Below the pieces are notes generated by a model, which was given only the letters and a program-made list of their open reading frames with translations, did no database searches and was not told where the DNA came from. A stretch of 64,000 nt of DNA from Terrisporobacter mayombei. GTDB taxonomy: Bacteria; Bacillota; Clostridia; Peptostreptococcales; Peptostreptococcaceae. The translations under genes and the position numbers were made by a program. Position 1 is the stretch's first letter. Every line of letters begins with the position of its first letter. Where the stretch lies: assembly GCF_014333445.1 (NCBI RefSeq), contig NZ_JACRYU010000016.1:62001-126000 (forward strand), in the 5' to 3' direction. Below, piece after piece: positions 52,980 to 61,516 of the stretch.

Positions 52980-54275
52980 ATGATAAGTTTCATAAGAGGA
53001 TACTATGTATTAACAGTAGAGGGAATAGAGACAGAAAGCTTTTTAAATTACCTTATAAGAAATAAAATATATGTGTACAATGTAAATAGGATAAACAAGA
53101 CCAAAATTCAATTTTCTATAAATAGAGAAGACTATAGAAGGTTGAAAAAAATACATAGAAGTAGTAAATTTGATATTAAGGTTAAAAATAAGACGGGCAT
53201 TCCATTTATAGCTAAAAGAATCTATACATACAGAGGTATGCTTGTTTGTGCGATTATATCTTTAATTGTTTTAATGTCTACTTCCTTATTTGTAACAGAT
53301 GTATACATTACGGCTCCAGAAGGTATTGATAAAGAGTCTTTAAAAAATGAGTTATATAAAGAAGGTGTTAAACCAGGAGTATATAAAAAGAGTATAGATA
53401 GAAAAATTGTAAGAGATAACATAATGGGCAAGTTCGATGATATTGCATATGTATCTATAAACGTGAAAGGGACTAATATTTTTGTCAATATAACTAAAAA
53501 AGAAGAAAGCCAAAATGAAGAAGATAGCTCAAATTATTGTAATATTATAGCAACGAAAGATGGTATAATAGAAAAGGTAGTAGCTAGAAGTGGAGAGGCT
53601 CTTGTTGAAGAAGGGGATATTGTAAAAAAAGGTGATGTTCTGATTAATGGAGCGAATACTACCGCCATACCAGAAATCTGGGCAACAACATTTTATGAGG
53701 CTAAAAAAAGCTCAAATTACATAGATGTCAAAAATCAAAGAACAGAAAAAAGTAAAAATGTTTATACCATAAGTTTCTATGATAAAAAATATCAAATAAA
53801 GAGAAATATAAAGTATAGAGACTATGAAATTGAAAATAAAACATATGAATTTAGATTAGGAGATTATACATTTCCTTTAAAAATAATAGCAACCACTTTC
53901 TATGAAGTTAAAAAGGTGGAAGATAAGGTGGATGTAAATAAATTAAAAGAAGACTTATCATCAGTTGTAAGGAATGAATTGGCGTATAAAATACCAGTAT
54001 CAGCAAGAATTGTGGATACAAAAGATAAATATAATATAAGTAAAAGTATGGTAGAATATGTAGTAACAGTTCAAACAAGTGAAAATATTGCACAGCTTGA
54101 TATTCTTAGTAAAAGTGAAGCTGAAGCTATAATTAAATCAAATCAAGAAAAGAAAAAGCAAGAAGAAGGTGAAGAACAAAATTCTAATCCTCAAAAAAGG
54201 CCTATTAATGATATAAGAAATGAATTTAAAGAAGATAGTAATAAAAAAGAAGAAAAAAGTGAGAATAACCAGTAA
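52980..54275 (+). CDS. yqfD: Sporulation protein YqfD
   Basis: The 431-aa product has the YqfD layout: an N-terminal soluble region (FIRGYYVLTVEGIETESFLNYL), one central membrane helix (MLVCAIISLIVLMSTSLFV, about 86-106) and an extracytoplasmic domain with biotinyl/lipoyl-like turns (GIIEKVVARSGEALVEEGDIVKKGDVLI). The last ~50 residues are a Lys/Glu/Asn-rich low-complexity tail not usual for the family. It is probably needed in the mother cell. TTAGGAGGAAA precedes ATG 52980. Confidence 0.92.
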   Translation: MISFIRGYYVLTVEGIETESFLNYLIRNKIYVYNVNRINKTKIQFSINREDYRRLKKIHRSSKFDIKVKNKTGIPFIAKRIYTYRGMLVCAIISLIVLMSTSLFVTDVYITAPEGIDKESLKNELYKEGVKPGVYKKSIDRKIVRDNIMGKFDDIAYVSINVKGTNIFVNITKKEESQNEEDSSNYCNIIATKDGIIEKVVARSGEALVEEGDIVKKGDVLINGANTTAIPEIWATTFYEAKKSSNYIDVKNQRTEKSKNVYTISFYDKKYQIKRNIKYRDYEIENKTYEFRLGDYTFPLKIIATTFYEVKKVEDKVDVNKLKEDLSSVVRNELAYKIPVSARIVDTKDKYNISKSMVEYVVTVQTSENIAQLDILSKSEAEAIIKSNQEKKKQEEGEEQNSNPQKRPINDIRNEFKEDSNKKEEKSENNQ

Positions 54276-54305
54276 ATTTATATGACTTAAGGAGGAATAG
54301 TTCAG

Positions 54306-55310
54306 TTGATAATTCAAAAAAAATTCATAGTATCAGAAGAAAAATTTGAAAGGGAGCTATTTGGAAATTTTGATGAAAATATTAAATTAATAGAAGATGC
54401 TTTAAGTATAGATGTGATACTTAGAGAAGGAAATATTGTTTTAATGGGAGAAGAAAAAAATGTAGATTTAGCATTAAAACTAATGACTGAACTGCATGAT
54501 ACTGTATCAAATGGTAAATCATTAGACAAACAAAGTATTAATTATTCACTATCTCTTTTATTAGAAGGTAGTGAAATGAAGATAAAAGAGCTAGAAGACG
54601 TAATAGTCATGACTAAAAAAGGTAAGGCTATACAACCAAAAACTTTAGGACAAAAAGAGTATGTAGAGTTAATAGAAAAAAATGATATTACTTTTGGGAT
54701 AGGTCCTGCAGGAACAGGAAAGACTTACTTAGCTGTAGCTATGGCAGTAAAAGCTTTTAAAAGAGATGAAGTTAGTAGGATTATATTAACTAGACCAGCA
54801 GTTGAAGCAGGGGAAAGTTTAGGTTTTTTACCGGGAGATTTAAAAGATAAGGTGGACCCTTACTTAAGACCACTTTACGATGCATTATTTGATATGCTAG
54901 GAGCTGATAGATTTAATAAGTATCTGGAAAGAGGAACTATTGAAGTAGCGCCACTTGCTTTTATGAGAGGAAGAACTCTTGATAATGCATTTATAATATT
55001 AGATGAAGCACAAAATACTACACCAGAACAAATGAAGATGTTTTTAACAAGACTTGGATTTGGCTCTAAGGCTGTAGTAACAGGGGATGTTACACAAACA
55101 GATTTACCAAATGCTAAAAGAAGTGGTTTAGTTCAAGCAACGAAAATTCTTAAAAATATACAAGGTATTGGAAGTATACAATTAACTGATAAAGATGTAG
55201 TAAGACATGAATTAGTTCAAAGAATTATAAGAGCTTACGAGAAATTTGAGAAAAAAGAAGAATTTAATAAAAATAAAAAACAAGAAATTAAAAAAAATGA
55301 TAAAAAATAA
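54306..55310 (+). CDS. phoH: PhoH family ATPase
   Basis: The 334-aa product has an N-terminal KH-like region and a PhoH ATPase domain with Walker A GPAGTGKTYLAV, RPAVEAGESLGFLPGDLKDK and Walker B IILDEAQNTTP, then TRLGFGSKAVVTGD. Its tail is Lys-rich. The role in RNA metabolism is inferred from its constant link to ybeY. The start is TTG 54306 after AAGGAGGAATAG. ybeY follows 19 nt later. In Bacillus yqfF (PgpH) lies between them; here it is absent. Confidence 0.95.
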   Translation: MIIQKKFIVSEEKFERELFGNFDENIKLIEDALSIDVILREGNIVLMGEEKNVDLALKLMTELHDTVSNGKSLDKQSINYSLSLLLEGSEMKIKELEDVIVMTKKGKAIQPKTLGQKEYVELIEKNDITFGIGPAGTGKTYLAVAMAVKAFKRDEVSRIILTRPAVEAGESLGFLPGDLKDKVDPYLRPLYDALFDMLGADRFNKYLERGTIEVAPLAFMRGRTLDNAFIILDEAQNTTPEQMKMFLTRLGFGSKAVVTGDVTQTDLPNAKRSGLVQATKILKNIQGIGSIQLTDKDVVRHELVQRIIRAYEKFEKKEEFNKNKKQEIKKNDKK

Positions 55311-55329
55311 GACAATAGAAGGTGGAACA

Positions 55330-55791
55330 ATGGAATTAATAATAGACAATAGACAAGATAAATTAGAGGTTAAAGAAGAATTAATAGAAAGAATAAAAGA
55401 TATAATCTCTGAATGTTTAGACTATGAAGGATATGATGATGATTATGAGGTGAGTTTATCATTTGTAGATAATAAAGAAATACATCAATTAAATAGAGAT
55501 TTTAGAGGTGTTGATAGATCTACAGATGTATTATCTTTTCCTTTATTAGTAGACGAAGAATTTGATGTGGATTTTGGAGAAGAATCTTTAGGAGATATAG
55601 TTATATCTTTAGAAAAAGCATTTGAACAAAGTAGAGAATACAATCACAGTTTTGAAAGAGAAGTATGTTTCCTTGTGTGTCATAGTATGTTCCATTTATT
55701 AGGTTATGACCATGATACAGAAGAAAATACAAAAGAAATGAGAGAAAAAGAAGAACATATCCTAGGTAAGTTAGGTATAACAAGGGAGTAA
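55330..55791 (+). CDS. ybeY: Endoribonuclease YbeY (rRNA maturation factor)
   Basis: The start is ATG 55330 (153 aa), 6 nt after AGAAGGTGG; the frame runs back into phoH from 55246 but without a site. The zinc motif is intact: CHSMFHLLGYDHD (HX3HX5H). VSLSFVDNKEIHQLNRDFRGVDRSTDVLSF is the family core. YbeY matures the 16S 3' end and degrades defective ribosomes. It ends 5 nt before the dgkA/PAP2 gene. Confidence 0.96.
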   Translation: MELIIDNRQDKLEVKEELIERIKDIISECLDYEGYDDDYEVSLSFVDNKEIHQLNRDFRGVDRSTDVLSFPLLVDEEFDVDFGEESLGDIVISLEKAFEQSREYNHSFEREVCFLVCHSMFHLLGYDHDTEENTKEMREKEEHILGKLGITRE

Positions 55792-55796
55792 TCTTT

Positions 55797-56519
55797 ATGA
55801 GAGATAAAAAGCATCATCCTAGTATAATAGAAGCATTTAATGCTGCTATTCAGGGTATTTTATATACATTTAAATATGAAAGAAATATGAAAATACACTA
55901 CTTTATTGCAGTAATAGTTCTAATGGTAAGTTTATTTTTAGACTTAACTAGAGTAGAGATGATGATTTTAATATTATCTATTTGCTTAGTTATAGTATCT
56001 GAGATGTTTAATACTGCTATAGAAAATACAGTTGATTTAGTGACAGATAAATATCATAATCTTGCTAAAATTGCTAAGGATGTGGCTGCAGGTGGCGTAT
56101 TAATCTCCGCTTTAAATGCAGTTGCAGTAGGGTATTTGATTTTTAATGAAAAGTTTAATGAAACAACAAAATCTTTAATATTTGCCATAAGGAAATCAGA
56201 TCCTCATGTTACATTAATATGTGTAGTATTAGTATTAATAGCGGTCGTAGTAGTAAAGGCGTTGACTTTTACAGGAACACCATTAAAAGGTGGTATGCCA
56301 AGTGGTCATGCAGCATTAGCTTTTGCCCTTGCAACTGCAATTACGATGATGATTGAAAGACCAGTAGCTTGTACCTTGGCTTATATTATGGCAATATTAG
56401 TTGCACAAAGCAGGATAGAAGGAAAAATACATACATTCTGGGAAACGGTGGCAGGAGCATTACTAGGTATATTAGTTGCTATGTTAGTTTTCCAATTAAA
56501 AATAATAAACTTTTATTAA
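55797..56519 (+). CDS. Fused diacylglycerol/undecaprenol kinase and PAP2 phosphatase
   Basis: The 240-aa product fuses a DgkA-type kinase (about 1-120: FNAAIQGILYTFKYERNMKIH and EMFNTAIENTVDLVTD) with a PAP2 domain (about 140-240: MPSGHAALAFALA and SRIEGKIHTFWETVAGALL). Seven or eight membrane helices are expected. The PAP2 part is degenerate: Arg of KX6RP reads Thr (KALTFTGTP) and the final Asp of SRX5HX3D reads Glu. Together they would phosphorylate and dephosphorylate undecaprenol or diacylglycerol. Fusions of this sort occur in clostridia. Confidence 0.88.
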   Translation: MRDKKHHPSIIEAFNAAIQGILYTFKYERNMKIHYFIAVIVLMVSLFLDLTRVEMMILILSICLVIVSEMFNTAIENTVDLVTDKYHNLAKIAKDVAAGGVLISALNAVAVGYLIFNEKFNETTKSLIFAIRKSDPHVTLICVVLVLIAVVVVKALTFTGTPLKGGMPSGHAALAFALATAITMMIERPVACTLAYIMAILVAQSRIEGKIHTFWETVAGALLGILVAMLVFQLKIINFY

Positions 56520-56655
56520 AATATGATATAATATAGCATTAGATATTTAATAATATTTTATATGAAAAATATTTTGTTATATTGAATATGAGAAAAATAT
56601 AAGGAAAAAATGAACGATAACGAAACAATCAAAAGATAAGTTAGGAGAATTATAG

Positions 56656-57546
56656 ATGTTCAAGTCAGGATTTATAAGCATAGTAGGAAGACCAAACGTT
56701 GGAAAATCTACATTAATGAATAATGTTGTAGGAGAAAAGATTGCTATAATGAGTGATAAACCTCAGACAACAAGAAATACTATTCAAGCAGTATATACTT
56801 CAGAGGATTGTCAAATGGTATTTTTAGATACACCAGGAATACACAAGCCTAAGAATAAATTAGGAGAGTTCATGGTTAAATCAGCTACAGATGCATTTAA
56901 AAATGTTGATGTAGTATTATTTGTAGTTGATGATTCTAAAAAAATAGGACCAGGGGATAGAAAAATAATAGAAGATTTAAGAAATATAAAAACTCCTGTA
57001 GTTTTAGTGATAAATAAAATAGATCAAATAGAAGAAGTTGATTTATTTAACTTAATGAAATTATATAATGAGGAAGGTATATTTAAAGAAATAGTACCGG
57101 TTTCAGCTTTAAAAGGAAGAAATATAAAAGAATTATTAAAAGTAGTTGAAAGTTACCTTGAAGAAGGTCCTAAATATTTCCCGGACTATATGATTACTGA
57201 CCAACCAGAAAGAGTTTTAGTTTCTGAGTTAATAAGAGAAAAAGTTTTACATTATGTACATGATGAAGTACCTCATGGTGTGGCAGTAGAAGTTGAAAGG
57301 ATGAAATTTAGAGAACCTCAAAATATAATTGATATTTCAGCTGTCATATGTTGCGAAAGAACTTCACATAAGGGTATAATTATAGGAAAGAATGGTAGAA
57401 AACTAAAAGGTATAGGAAAGTCAGCTAGAGAAGACATGGAGTTACTTTTAGGAGCTAAAGTTAACCTTCAATTATGGGTAAAAGTTAAGGAAAATTGGAG
57501 GAATTCACAAAATTACATTAGTGATTTTGGATACAATGATAAATAA
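56656..57546 (+). CDS. era: GTPase Era
   Basis: The 296-aa product has the G domain (GRPNVGKSTL 11-20, DTPGIHKPK, NKIDQ) and the C-terminal KH domain (about 205-275: EVERMKF..., GIIIGKNGRKLKGIGKSAREDME). Era binds the 16S 3' end and chaperones 30S assembly. AGGAGAATTATAG precedes ATG 56656. Just upstream lies an extended -10 (TGATATAAT, box 56527-56532). mgtE follows 2 nt after the stop. Confidence 0.97.
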   Translation: MFKSGFISIVGRPNVGKSTLMNNVVGEKIAIMSDKPQTTRNTIQAVYTSEDCQMVFLDTPGIHKPKNKLGEFMVKSATDAFKNVDVVLFVVDDSKKIGPGDRKIIEDLRNIKTPVVLVINKIDQIEEVDLFNLMKLYNEEGIFKEIVPVSALKGRNIKELLKVVESYLEEGPKYFPDYMITDQPERVLVSELIREKVLHYVHDEVPHGVAVEVERMKFREPQNIIDISAVICCERTSHKGIIIGKNGRKLKGIGKSAREDMELLLGAKVNLQLWVKVKENWRNSQNYISDFGYNDK

Positions 57547-57548
57547 AG

Positions 57549-58928
57549 GTGGATTATATGGATAAGAAACAAGAAGATTCCAAGGAATTGTTAAGGAATG
57601 TTATATACTTACTTGAAAATAATAAATTATTAGATCTAAGAGAATTACTAGAAGAATACCATATTATGGATATATTTGATGTAATGGAAGACTTAGATGA
57701 AGATATGAAAATAAAATTGTTTGAAGTATTACCAATAGATATGTCTGCTTCTATTTTAGAAGAAAGTGGTCCAGAATTTTTTAAATCTATTTTGTCAAAC
57801 ATTGATCAAGAGCATGGTAAAAATATATTAGAACAAATGTCTCTAGATGATATGACTGATATTTTAAGTCAGATAGAAGAAGATGAAAGACAAAATATAA
57901 TGAATCTTTTGAGCAAAGAAGATGCCGATGATGTAAAAGAACTATTAGTTTATGATGAAGACTCTGCTGGTGGTATAATGACTACTGGTTATATTGAAAT
58001 AAATAAAAATATGACGGCTAAAGATGCTATAAAGCATATGAGAGAAAATGCATTGGATGCAGAAACAATTTACTATATATATATAGTAGATAATGATGAA
58101 AAGCTAGTTGGAGTTTTATCACTTAGAGAGCTTATTACGGCAAGAGATTCTGTAATAGTAGAAGATTTAATGAGTGAAAACATAATATCTATAGATGTGG
58201 ATGAAGATCGAGAAGAGGCTGTTAGATTAGTATCTAAATATGATTTAATTGCAATACCTGTAACAGATAAAGATGGGATTTTAAAAGGTATAATAACAGT
58301 AGATGATATAATAGATGTCATGGAAGAAGAGGCAAGTGAAGACTTATATAAGTTAGCAGGTTCTTCTGAACATGAAAGAGATGTTGTAGAAAATCAAAAT
58401 GCTACACCACTTCAACAAATAACATCATCTTTAAGAGCAAGAATGCCATGGTTAATAATAATTCTAGTTATGGGATTATTTTCTACTCTAATATTAACAA
58501 AGCTTGATTTTGTAGGAGTTAATTCTAGTTATGTAAATATACTATTATTTTTACCAGTTATACTATGTTTAGGTGGAAGTATAGGGATGCAATCGTCATC
58601 TATAACACTTATGACTTTAGGTAATAAAGATGGAGGTAACACTAATATACTAAAAGAAGTTATAGTGGGACTGATAACAGGTATATTTTGTGGAATAATA
58701 ACAGGTATAGGTACTTATTTTATAATAAGTGATATTAATATATCTTTATTAGTATCTATAGCTGTATTAATAAATATGATATTTGGTGCAACTATAGGGG
58801 CTTTTGTACCGGTTCTGCTAAAAAAATTAGAAATTGATACATCTATAGTATCAGCACCGTTAGTATCAGTTATACTTGATTTTATAGGAATATGTATATT
58901 CTTTATAATAACAACTATGTTTTTGTAA
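57549..58928 (+). CDS. mgtE: Magnesium transporter MgtE
   Basis: The 459-aa product has the MgtE N domain (about 15-135), a CBS pair (about 140-265, MTTGYIEINKNMTAKDAI and VEDLMSENIISIDVDEDREEAV), the plug helix and five C-terminal membrane helices with the pore signature near GGSIGMQSSSITLMTLG. The N and CBS domains sense Mg2+ and gate the channel. It begins 2 nt after era, an unusual partner between era and recO. Confidence 0.95.
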   Translation: MDYMDKKQEDSKELLRNVIYLLENNKLLDLRELLEEYHIMDIFDVMEDLDEDMKIKLFEVLPIDMSASILEESGPEFFKSILSNIDQEHGKNILEQMSLDDMTDILSQIEEDERQNIMNLLSKEDADDVKELLVYDEDSAGGIMTTGYIEINKNMTAKDAIKHMRENALDAETIYYIYIVDNDEKLVGVLSLRELITARDSVIVEDLMSENIISIDVDEDREEAVRLVSKYDLIAIPVTDKDGILKGIITVDDIIDVMEEEASEDLYKLAGSSEHERDVVENQNATPLQQITSSLRARMPWLIIILVMGLFSTLILTKLDFVGVNSSYVNILLFLPVILCLGGSIGMQSSSITLMTLGNKDGGNTNILKEVIVGLITGIFCGIITGIGTYFIISDINISLLVSIAVLINMIFGATIGAFVPVLLKKLEIDTSIVSAPLVSVILDFIGICIFFIITTMFL

Positions 58929-59008
58929 AAAATTGTTTATTAAAATAATGAATTATTTACCCTTTTCTTACTAAAAATATTAATAAATTGTGAGAAGGGG
59001 GTAATAAA

Positions 59009-59122
59009 ATGTACAATTTATTTTGGCAAATTTTTAAAAATACAGGAAATATAGAGGCTTATTTATATATTAATAATCACGATACTTTACTCAAGAAGAA
59101 TGAAAAAAAGGGAGATAAGTAA
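59009..59122 (+). CDS. yqzL: YqzL-like small protein
   Basis: This 37-aa ORF is shorter than automatic cutoffs allow. It reads [20 protein letters not shown] and then [17 protein letters not shown]. The opening F/WQxFxxTGxIxAYL pattern is that of the YqzL family, found just before recO in Bacillus. A GAGAAGGGGG site precedes ATG 59009. Its TAA shares one base with ATG 59122 of recO (TAATG), so recO translation is coupled to it. The function is unknown. Confidence 0.8.
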   Translation: MYNLFWQIFKNTGNIEAYLYINNHDTLLKKNEKKGDK

Positions 59123-59880
59123 TGATAGTTTTAAATACCCAGGGTATAGTACTTAAATCAGTTACTTATAAAGAAAATGACTTAATTTTAACTATATTTA
59201 CACGAAAACTGGGAAAAATATCTGCAATAGCTAGGGGTGCTAAGAAGAGTAAAAGTTCTTTATTATCTTCTTCACAAATTTTTGCTTATGCAAACTTTAG
59301 TTTAAAAAAAGAAGGAAATATGTATAGAGTCACTCAAAGTGAGATAATAAAAAGTTTTTATAATTTATCTTATAACTTTGAAGCTTTTTCTTATGCAACT
59401 CATATATTAAAATTAGTGGATACTTTTTTAATAGATAATCAATCCAATAACAGATTATTTATATTACTTGCTCAATCTCTATATTTATTTTCAGAAGAAG
59501 ATATAGATATGGAATATATAACTCTTTGTTTTGAACTTAAGTTTTTAGATTACATAGGATTTAAACCAATAGTTAAGACATGTGTAAATTGCTACAATAA
59601 TGATTTTAAAAATCCAGTATTTAATGTATATGAAGGGGGAGTGTTATGTGAGAAATGTAGTGAACACTTTGAGCATAATTTAAATATGAACATAACTACT
59701 ACAAAACTTATACAATATATACTAGATAATGATATACTATCCTGTTCAAAGGCAAAAGTATCAAAATACCTTATTAATGAACTAAGTAAAATTTTAAAAA
59801 TATATATGGATGTATATTTGGGTAAAATAAATGAGAAATCCTTAAATGTCTTAAAAAGTCTAAATAAAAAAGGAGTGTAA
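59122..59880 (+). CDS. recO: DNA repair protein RecO
   Basis: The 252-aa product has the N-terminal OB fold ([37 protein letters not shown]), a helical part and a four-Cys zinc site (Cys154, Cys157, Cys176, Cys179). RecO loads RecA on SSB-coated DNA with RecR. The start overlaps the yqzL stop by 1 nt; an AAAGGGAGATAAG site precedes it. The DUF4342 gene starts 3 nt after its stop. Confidence 0.96.
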   Translation: MIVLNTQGIVLKSVTYKENDLILTIFTRKLGKISAIARGAKKSKSSLLSSSQIFAYANFSLKKEGNMYRVTQSEIIKSFYNLSYNFEAFSYATHILKLVDTFLIDNQSNNRLFILLAQSLYLFSEEDIDMEYITLCFELKFLDYIGFKPIVKTCVNCYNNDFKNPVFNVYEGGVLCEKCSEHFEHNLNMNITTTKLIQYILDNDILSCSKAKVSKYLINELSKILKIYMDVYLGKINEKSLNVLKSLNKKGV

Positions 59881-59883
59881 TAA

Positions 59884-60495
59884 GTGAGTAATATAACTAT
59901 AGAAGCTATTGATCAAGTTATGGAAAGAGTTCCTGGAGCAACTTATGCTCAGGTAAGAGATGCTCTTATAAAATCTAATGGAGATGTAGTAGAAGCTATA
60001 ATTTTACTACAAGATAATGACACACAACAAAAAGAAGAAAGTAGTAATGGTAAAAAATCATTTGAAGATATATTTGGTAAAGATTCTGAACAAATGAAAG
60101 AAGATATATCAGAACTTATAAGAAAAAGTAACGTAGTACGTATAGTAATTGAAAAAAATGGAAAAATAATAATGAATGTGCCTATTACTGTAGGAGTTGT
60201 AGGTGTTGTGTTTGCACCTATATTATCATTAATAGGTTTTTCAGCATCAGTATTAGCAAAATATAGAATAAAAATTAAAAATGAAGATGAAGGCACAGTA
60301 GTAGACTTAGGAGAATTTAGCGAAGAAAAATTAACTCTTATAAAAGATATGTTAAGTAATGCAGCTAAAGATGTAAAAAGTGCTGTAGATAAGAAAAATA
60401 AAAATACAGAATATAAAAACGAAGATACTAATGACGAAGATGTCATTATAAATCTAAGTAAACAAGATTATAGAGAAAAAAATGATGAAGAGTAA
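59884..60495 (+). CDS. DUF4342 protein with UBA-like N-terminus
   Basis: The 203-aa product has a UBA-like three-helix start (ITIEAIDQVMERVPGATYAQVRDALIKSNGDVVEAIILLQ), then a DUF4342 domain (RKSNVVRIVIEKNGKIIMNVPITVGVVG...), one hydrophobic segment and an acidic tail. The UBA-like part resembles that of EF-Ts and nascent-chain factors, but function is unknown. The start is GTG 59884, behind AAAGGAGTG at the end of recO. It ends the recO operon. Confidence 0.88.
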   Translation: MSNITIEAIDQVMERVPGATYAQVRDALIKSNGDVVEAIILLQDNDTQQKEESSNGKKSFEDIFGKDSEQMKEDISELIRKSNVVRIVIEKNGKIIMNVPITVGVVGVVFAPILSLIGFSASVLAKYRIKIKNEDEGTVVDLGEFSEEKLTLIKDMLSNAAKDVKSAVDKKNKNTEYKNEDTNDEDVIINLSKQDYREKNDEE

Positions 60496-60514
60496 TAAAT
60501 AATAGTCTAGTTTA

Positions 60515-60637
60515 TTGACAAATTTTTTATGTTTTGTTATTCTTACAAATATAAACGAAGTATTAAGAGGCCTTTCGTGGATACGGAAGGCCTTATTGCT
60601 ATAAATAGGTAACAAATAAAATTTAGGAGGTATTATT
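60515..60637 (+). promoter_or_regulatory. glyQS promoter and short leader with a GC-rich hairpin, no T-box
   Basis: A perfect TTGACA (60515-60520) and TATTCT (60538-60543, with an extended TG) are 17 nt apart. The ~90-nt leader has one strong hairpin, AGGCCTTTCGT / ACGGAAGGCCT with a GGAT loop (60568-60593). No T-run follows it and no T-box sequence is present. It could be an RNA-stability or regulatory element. Confidence 0.6.
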
Positions 60638-61516
60638 ATGAATTTTCAAGATATGATACTAGCGCTTCAAAGTTACTGGTCTAAGCAAGGATGTATTATG
60701 ATGCAACCTTATGACGTTGAAAAAGGTGCTGGAACTATGAATCCAAACACAATTTTAAGATCATTAGGACCAGAACCATGGAGTGTTTGTTATGTAGAAC
60801 CATCAAGAAGACCTGCAGATGGAAGATATGGTGAAAATCCAAATAGATTATATCAACATCACCAATTCCAAGTTATATTAAAGCCATCTCCAGAAAATAT
60901 ACAAGAACTATATTTAAAAAGTTTAGAGGCTATAGGTATTAATCCACTAGAACATGATATAAGATTTGTTGAAGATAACTGGGAATCAACTACAGTTGGT
61001 GCTTGGGGTCTTGGATGGGAAGTCTGGTTAGACGGTATGGAAGTTACTCAATTTACATATTTCCAACAAGTTGGAGGTATAGAATGTGAGTTAGAAACTG
61101 GAGAGATAACTTATGGTCTAGAAAGACTTGCAATGTATATCCAAGATGTAGACAGTGTTTATGATTTAAAATGGAATGATAACATAACTTATGGAGATGT
61201 TTTCAAACAAGCTGAATTTGAAAATAGTACATATTCATTTGACGAATGTGATGCAGATATGTTATTTAACTTATTTGATACATATGAAAAAGAAGCTTTA
61301 AGAATAATAGACAGAGGATTAGTAATACCTGCTTATGATTATGTCTTAAAATGTTCTCATACATTTAATACATTAGATGCAAGAGGTGCCATAGGTGTTA
61401 GCCAAAGAGCTTCATTTATAGGAAGAGTTAGAAATATGGCAAAGGCAGTAGCTGAACTATATGTTAAGCAAAGAGAAGAATTAGGATATCCACTATTAAA
61501 GGAAGGTGACAAATAA
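60638..61516 (+). CDS. glyQ: Glycine-tRNA ligase alpha subunit
   Basis: The 292-aa product matches the bacterial alpha subunit: [34 protein letters not shown] at the N-terminus, [23 protein letters not shown], and [11 protein letters not shown]. It carries the catalytic class II fold of the alpha2beta2 enzyme. TTTAGGAGG precedes ATG 60638. Its TAA overlaps the glyS ATG by 1 nt. Confidence 0.98.
   Translation: MNFQDMILALQSYWSKQGCIMMQPYDVEKGAGTMNPNTILRSLGPEPWSVCYVEPSRRPADGRYGENPNRLYQHHQFQVILKPSPENIQELYLKSLEAIGINPLEHDIRFVEDNWESTTVGAWGLGWEVWLDGMEVTQFTYFQQVGGIECELETGEITYGLERLAMYIQDVDSVYDLKWNDNITYGDVFKQAEFENSTYSFDECDADMLFNLFDTYEKEALRIIDRGLVIPAYDYVLKCSHTFNTLDARGAIGVSQRASFIGRVRNMAKAVAELYVKQREELGYPLLKEGDK

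Noticed and set aside
60568-60593. Hairpin before glyQ as a terminator or T-box
   Set aside because: No T-run follows and the conserved T-box sequence is absent.
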